Positions 51,654-64,000 of a stretch of DNA of 64,000 nucleotides are shown one piece after another (positions within the stretch are counted from its first letter, which is position 1; every line of letters begins with the position of its first letter). The notes beneath the pieces were generated by a model. That model was not told the origin of the DNA. It did not search any database and worked only from the letters and a program-made list of their open reading frames with translations. The translations under genes and the position numbers were made by a program. The DNA is from Trichoplax adhaerens (Eukaryota > Placozoa > Uniplacotomia > Trichoplacea > Trichoplacidae): assembly GCF_000150275.1 (NCBI RefSeq), contig NW_002060949.1, positions 2,539,836 through 2,603,835 on the forward strand. Direction: 5' to 3'.

Positions 51654-52472
51654 GATTTAAATTTTTGACGCTTGATAATGTAACTGCGAATAGTAAAAGT
51701 TAATGATTACAACATGGAATTAGATGACTTAATGTTTTTGTATCAACGAAACCTTGCAGGTCAAATCATATATTGTTAATACGGTAAGCTGGCGATGCGA
51801 GGGCAGAAAGAGTGTAATTTTGATGCGTTGAAATACATTTATAAACAGTCGTAAATAGGATATTTTGTCAGCACGACAAGAATTTTAGAATCGTTAATAG
51901 CAAGGATGACGAAATAGATTGAAAAATGTTCTGAATTCATACAAATTTTAACTAGCCAGCAAGCTACTGCAAAGATGTAATAACTTTTTATATTTAAATT
52001 TTATCTGATAAGATTAGGATGAGCATGTTTAATGAATGACCAACTAATGAAGTAATAAATATGTCAACTCCGTTTTCTTGTGTACGAATGAATATTCATG
52101 GTTAGACCCTGCTTTCGCTGCTGTACCATATAGTATCGTTTGTTATGGTAATTTATGAGGCATATGTAAGGAGCCATAATCGACAACATCGTATGTAACA
52201 ATCAGTGGAAAATAAAGAAATCAGGCGTAATTTGGCTTACTATGATACAATATTTGACATTCTATATATTTTAGAAGACCGAAATGAGAATCAAAAGATG
52301 CATTACAGTACAGTAATCTGCAGATATGCACGTATATACTTGCATATACTGAAATTCTATGTAAATCACTAAAATGTATAATTAGCGGCGCCGACGATAT
52401 TTTAGATCCAAGCGAAATTGTAGAAATAGAGTATCGGTACTATAATCGTGCCAGATGGAACGAGATAGGACA

Positions 52473-52706
52473 TAGTTCATCAGATGTTGCAGACCTCTGA
52501 TTCAAGTAATTGCGTATAACACGAGTGTGAGCGCATTTTTAGTATTTGCGCTGAGATACGGGCTGCTATGCTATCCTAAAGGTATTTTGCCGGCGCATGT
52601 GCCAAATTATACGGGTACCTTATGTAGTAGAAAATCACTTTCATGCATAAAATTCTCGTTCCCGCCAGTAGCTGCCACTCGAATATCGAGTTGGTGTTAC
52701 TGGTAA
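52473..52706 (+). pseudogene. Decayed retroelement integrase C-terminal fragment
   Basis: A 77-codon + frame contains IQVIAYNTSVSAFLVFALRYG followed by CYPKGILPAH. This matches the end of the retroviral-type integrase core of Ty3/gypsy elements, where a conserved AYNTSVHS-type motif is followed by a ...P..L.YGR..R.P segment. The frame closes on both sides and no reverse transcriptase is seen between this and the gag-like relic, so it is a fragment. The motif match is specific but short. Confidence 0.45.
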
Positions 52707-55576
52707 GACTACACAAATCTACCAGACCATGTACGAATATAGTAACTGATGTAAAATAAAGTATTTTTGACCAGAACTGTTGCTAATACAGTATGTTGAA
52801 ACGGGGTACTTGTATTAATCGTATTACTGTATATGCTAGGGATTCTCTCCTTCAATGGCCGTCAATAAGAGGTATTGTTCTGTTATTAGGTGAAGCACTA
52901 CATTATTGCAACTTGTAAGTAGGCATTTATACCTACAGTAAACATGTTCGTCTAGAGAGTGCAAGGTGGAAGTATCTAGGTTTTTTTTACCGTAATAAAA
53001 AAATACCAAAATTTTAGAATTTATCCCTAAAATTGATTGTTTCGATCTTTTACTATTATACACGACTGATATTTCGGTTTGGGACAACTTCTAATTTGAA
53101 TGGTTATGAAGGTGTATCATAAAATGGTATTCGTTAGCTTGTTCATTAATTTATAACGCTTAATAGCTCTGTTTGGACCTCAAAAGGTCAGCAATAGCAG
53201 ATAAGATACGCGTAAATCAATTACGAATAAGTACGTGCATTTGCTTAAGAAATCATTTTAACGTCCGTCTCTACCTATTGCACGAAATATAGATTCATCA
53301 TCTGATAAAGTATTAAAGTTACTATAATTGTAGTTGCTAGAAAATGAAAATATCTGATACAATACGTGATTCAGCCACTAATTCACCACAATAATTAACA
53401 TCGCATCTAAATGGATCATTATGTTATACTGTACTTTTATTCTATTTTATGATGCCTAATAAATATGCGTAGATTCATGATATTAGATAACATCTAATAT
53501 AAATTAATCAAGCATTGGGCTAGTATATCTACAGCCATAATTACAATTAATTAATTATGATATTAAGGTATATTTGTATACAGTAGTCATTAAAAGGATA
53601 ATATTAGCACAGTTTCCCAATGTTATCAGCGTTAGTATTGACTGTAAGAATAATATATTGTATTCGCAACTATACATTTCTAAGTTTTTAGTTGCAAGTT
53701 AAGCAAGGAGAATATGTACAATTATGTTAGACTTAAAATATCAATAATGATAATTATCTCACCAATAGCATGTTACAGTCGATCGATCATAATGAAATTA
53801 TAAGAATTTATACTAAAATTTATAATTTTGAATAACATTAAAATCAGAATATGATAGTTTAACTAGCAATTACTATACAATAATACTGTAATGCGATACT
53901 AACCGTAACTAGCAAGATTTATAGTCACGACATATTACATGGTTAGGATATGAATATTGAACGCTATCTGTACGATTTTTACATCACAATACCGGGTATA
54001 TCAGAAGAGTCTCAACAATTGAATTTCTGTATCCTACGATAAGAAGTTTTACAACTTTAAGCCTTCAGATTAGGAGTTATGGTAAATTCTTGTATTTTTT
54101 CAGCACTTTTTACATGCAGTGATTTCATTCATTTCAACATCTTCATTACGAAGAGATAACAGGTAATTGATTTTATCAAGACAATAATTACATTACTCTA
54201 GATATTACGAAGAAAGATTAAGTTTTCGTTTCATTCTTACAAATATTTACGGATTGCCGCTGTCTAAAAATTCGGTAACTAAATCACTTCACGTTTAATC
54301 TTGAATATCGATTATAAACCCTTAACTGAGACATAGTGCCCCAGTAAGAGTTCCTTTTGTCCTTACTTACTTGGGTCGATAATATGTTTAACCAAATATC
54401 CCTATGTAAAGCATGAATATATAACACTCCGTGAGATAATATAACTTCAATCAATTTTTAAGTAACAGGATTTGCCATAATATGGTAACAGTTTCAATAA
54501 ATTCGAGATTACAGTAGTAATTCGCCCTAATCCAAACTTTTTACAAAAACTTGTCGAAAACAAAGGTCTCACCATAGATTTCTCTAACTAGTAGTGTTTC
54601 ATTGTTAAATTATAGCATCGCCATATCGAACTATTACGCTTACTGTATTTGATTACTTGATCATTAGTGTATCAAACTTACTACATAGACTTTGTGTAGG
54701 TGTGTTGAATCCGATAGTAGCAAGCGATTTACATTAATTGTAAACACGTACAGTATATAAATGAAACATTAAGATCTACGATAACTTTTAAATTATGTAG
54801 TGCGAACGTGATAAAATTTTAGATACGCGTGTCTATATCTGTAACTGTGTGACTATAATGTACCCTTAATTTCAGTGCGTTAATTGTCTAATTATTTGGT
54901 TTAATAGTGTTGAGGTTGAGCAAGTAAGTATTAAAGAGATGATTATGATAAACTGGCGTAGCCAATACTTTGTCATTACTTATACGAATAATACAGTAGC
55001 CATAACTTGTAAGATTTTAGTGTTACAGCTTAACAACTATAATAATTAGTTCCAGTGCAGGTTTAGGCATTTACAAGCCATTTAGTTGCAATTGTAGAGA
55101 TAAATGTACGTACTGTACGTATCACCGGAACAAATACGTGATTTTAAGATTCGTGTGGATATTACAGCAGTGCAGTAGTAATTTACGTATAAAATAATGA
55201 ATAATGAAAGTGCTCATATGTGATTATAAATATAATAATTTATGTTGTTGTAGGAAAAAGACTCTTTGCTAGAATACCCTATATACGTAGAAAAAGATGT
55301 TAGCCAAAAATGTATTTGTGATATCACTGCACCAGTTCGCAAACAGTTTATCACATAATTTTTCTTAAAATTAAAAGTATGCGGATGAGAATACTAAACT
55401 CGTAACATTAACTAAATGGTCATAATCTCCAGTATACTAGATAGTCAGTTTTAATATCATATATTAAATACCAATCATCGTGATATTGTCTATCATAATA
55501 ATTATGTGATCGAATAAAGAAAAAACACTAAATTTCTACTCTAGCAATGGAAAGACGTCAAGAAATGTTAAAAATT
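52707..55576. other. Downstream of the ferlin gene, no gene recognised
   Basis: No family-like open frame. The right end should hold the ferlin 3' UTR; a minus-strand ATTAAA lies near 55449-55455. Otherwise AT-rich sequence with nothing distinctive. Confidence 0.5.

Positions 55577-64000
<8,424 letters not shown>

Overview
This window is metazoan nuclear DNA, about two-thirds A+T by eye. Its genes are split by short GT-AG introns, mostly 60 to 700 bases. The gene set (an XK-related scramblase-type protein, an intronless Mos kinase, a P-Rex-type Rac exchange factor and a type II, otoferlin-like ferlin), the base composition and the modest intron sizes suggest an early-branching animal. A placozoan such as Trichoplax or Hoilungia is my best guess, not a proven assignment.

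Layout. 1-1621: no gene seen; a 31-base palindrome and TACAG/CTGTA repeats. 1622-4868 (+): four-exon XK-related membrane protein, 508 residues, complete. 4869-17100: 12 kb without a recognisable gene, with a cluster of GTACTGTACAGTAC palindromes at 14.2-15.4 kb. 17101-17985 (+): single-exon Mos kinase, 294 residues. 17986-32109: 14 kb without a recognisable gene; simple repeats and perfect hairpins. 42788 down to 32110 (-): complete P-Rex homologue, about 36 coding exons and about 1545 residues (DH-PH-DEP-DEP-Ser-rich linker-IP4P-like), no PDZ pair seen. 42789-55576: about 12.8 kb with decayed coding fragments at 48.5-52.7 kb, including gag-like and integrase-like Ty3/gypsy-type relics. 64000 down to 55577 (-): the C-terminal 1197 residues of an otoferlin-like ferlin in 26 exons, running off the right edge.

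The exon models were built by hand from splice sites, reading phase and family similarity. Reading phase agrees across every junction reported except one in P-Rex (between 33722 and 33504), where a 19-base microexon is proposed. The four genes are not an operon. They share a theme of membrane and cytoskeletal signalling (lipid scrambling, PIP3/G-beta-gamma-regulated Rac activation, calcium-triggered membrane fusion) plus one oocyte-maturation kinase, but nothing in the sequence shows that they work together.
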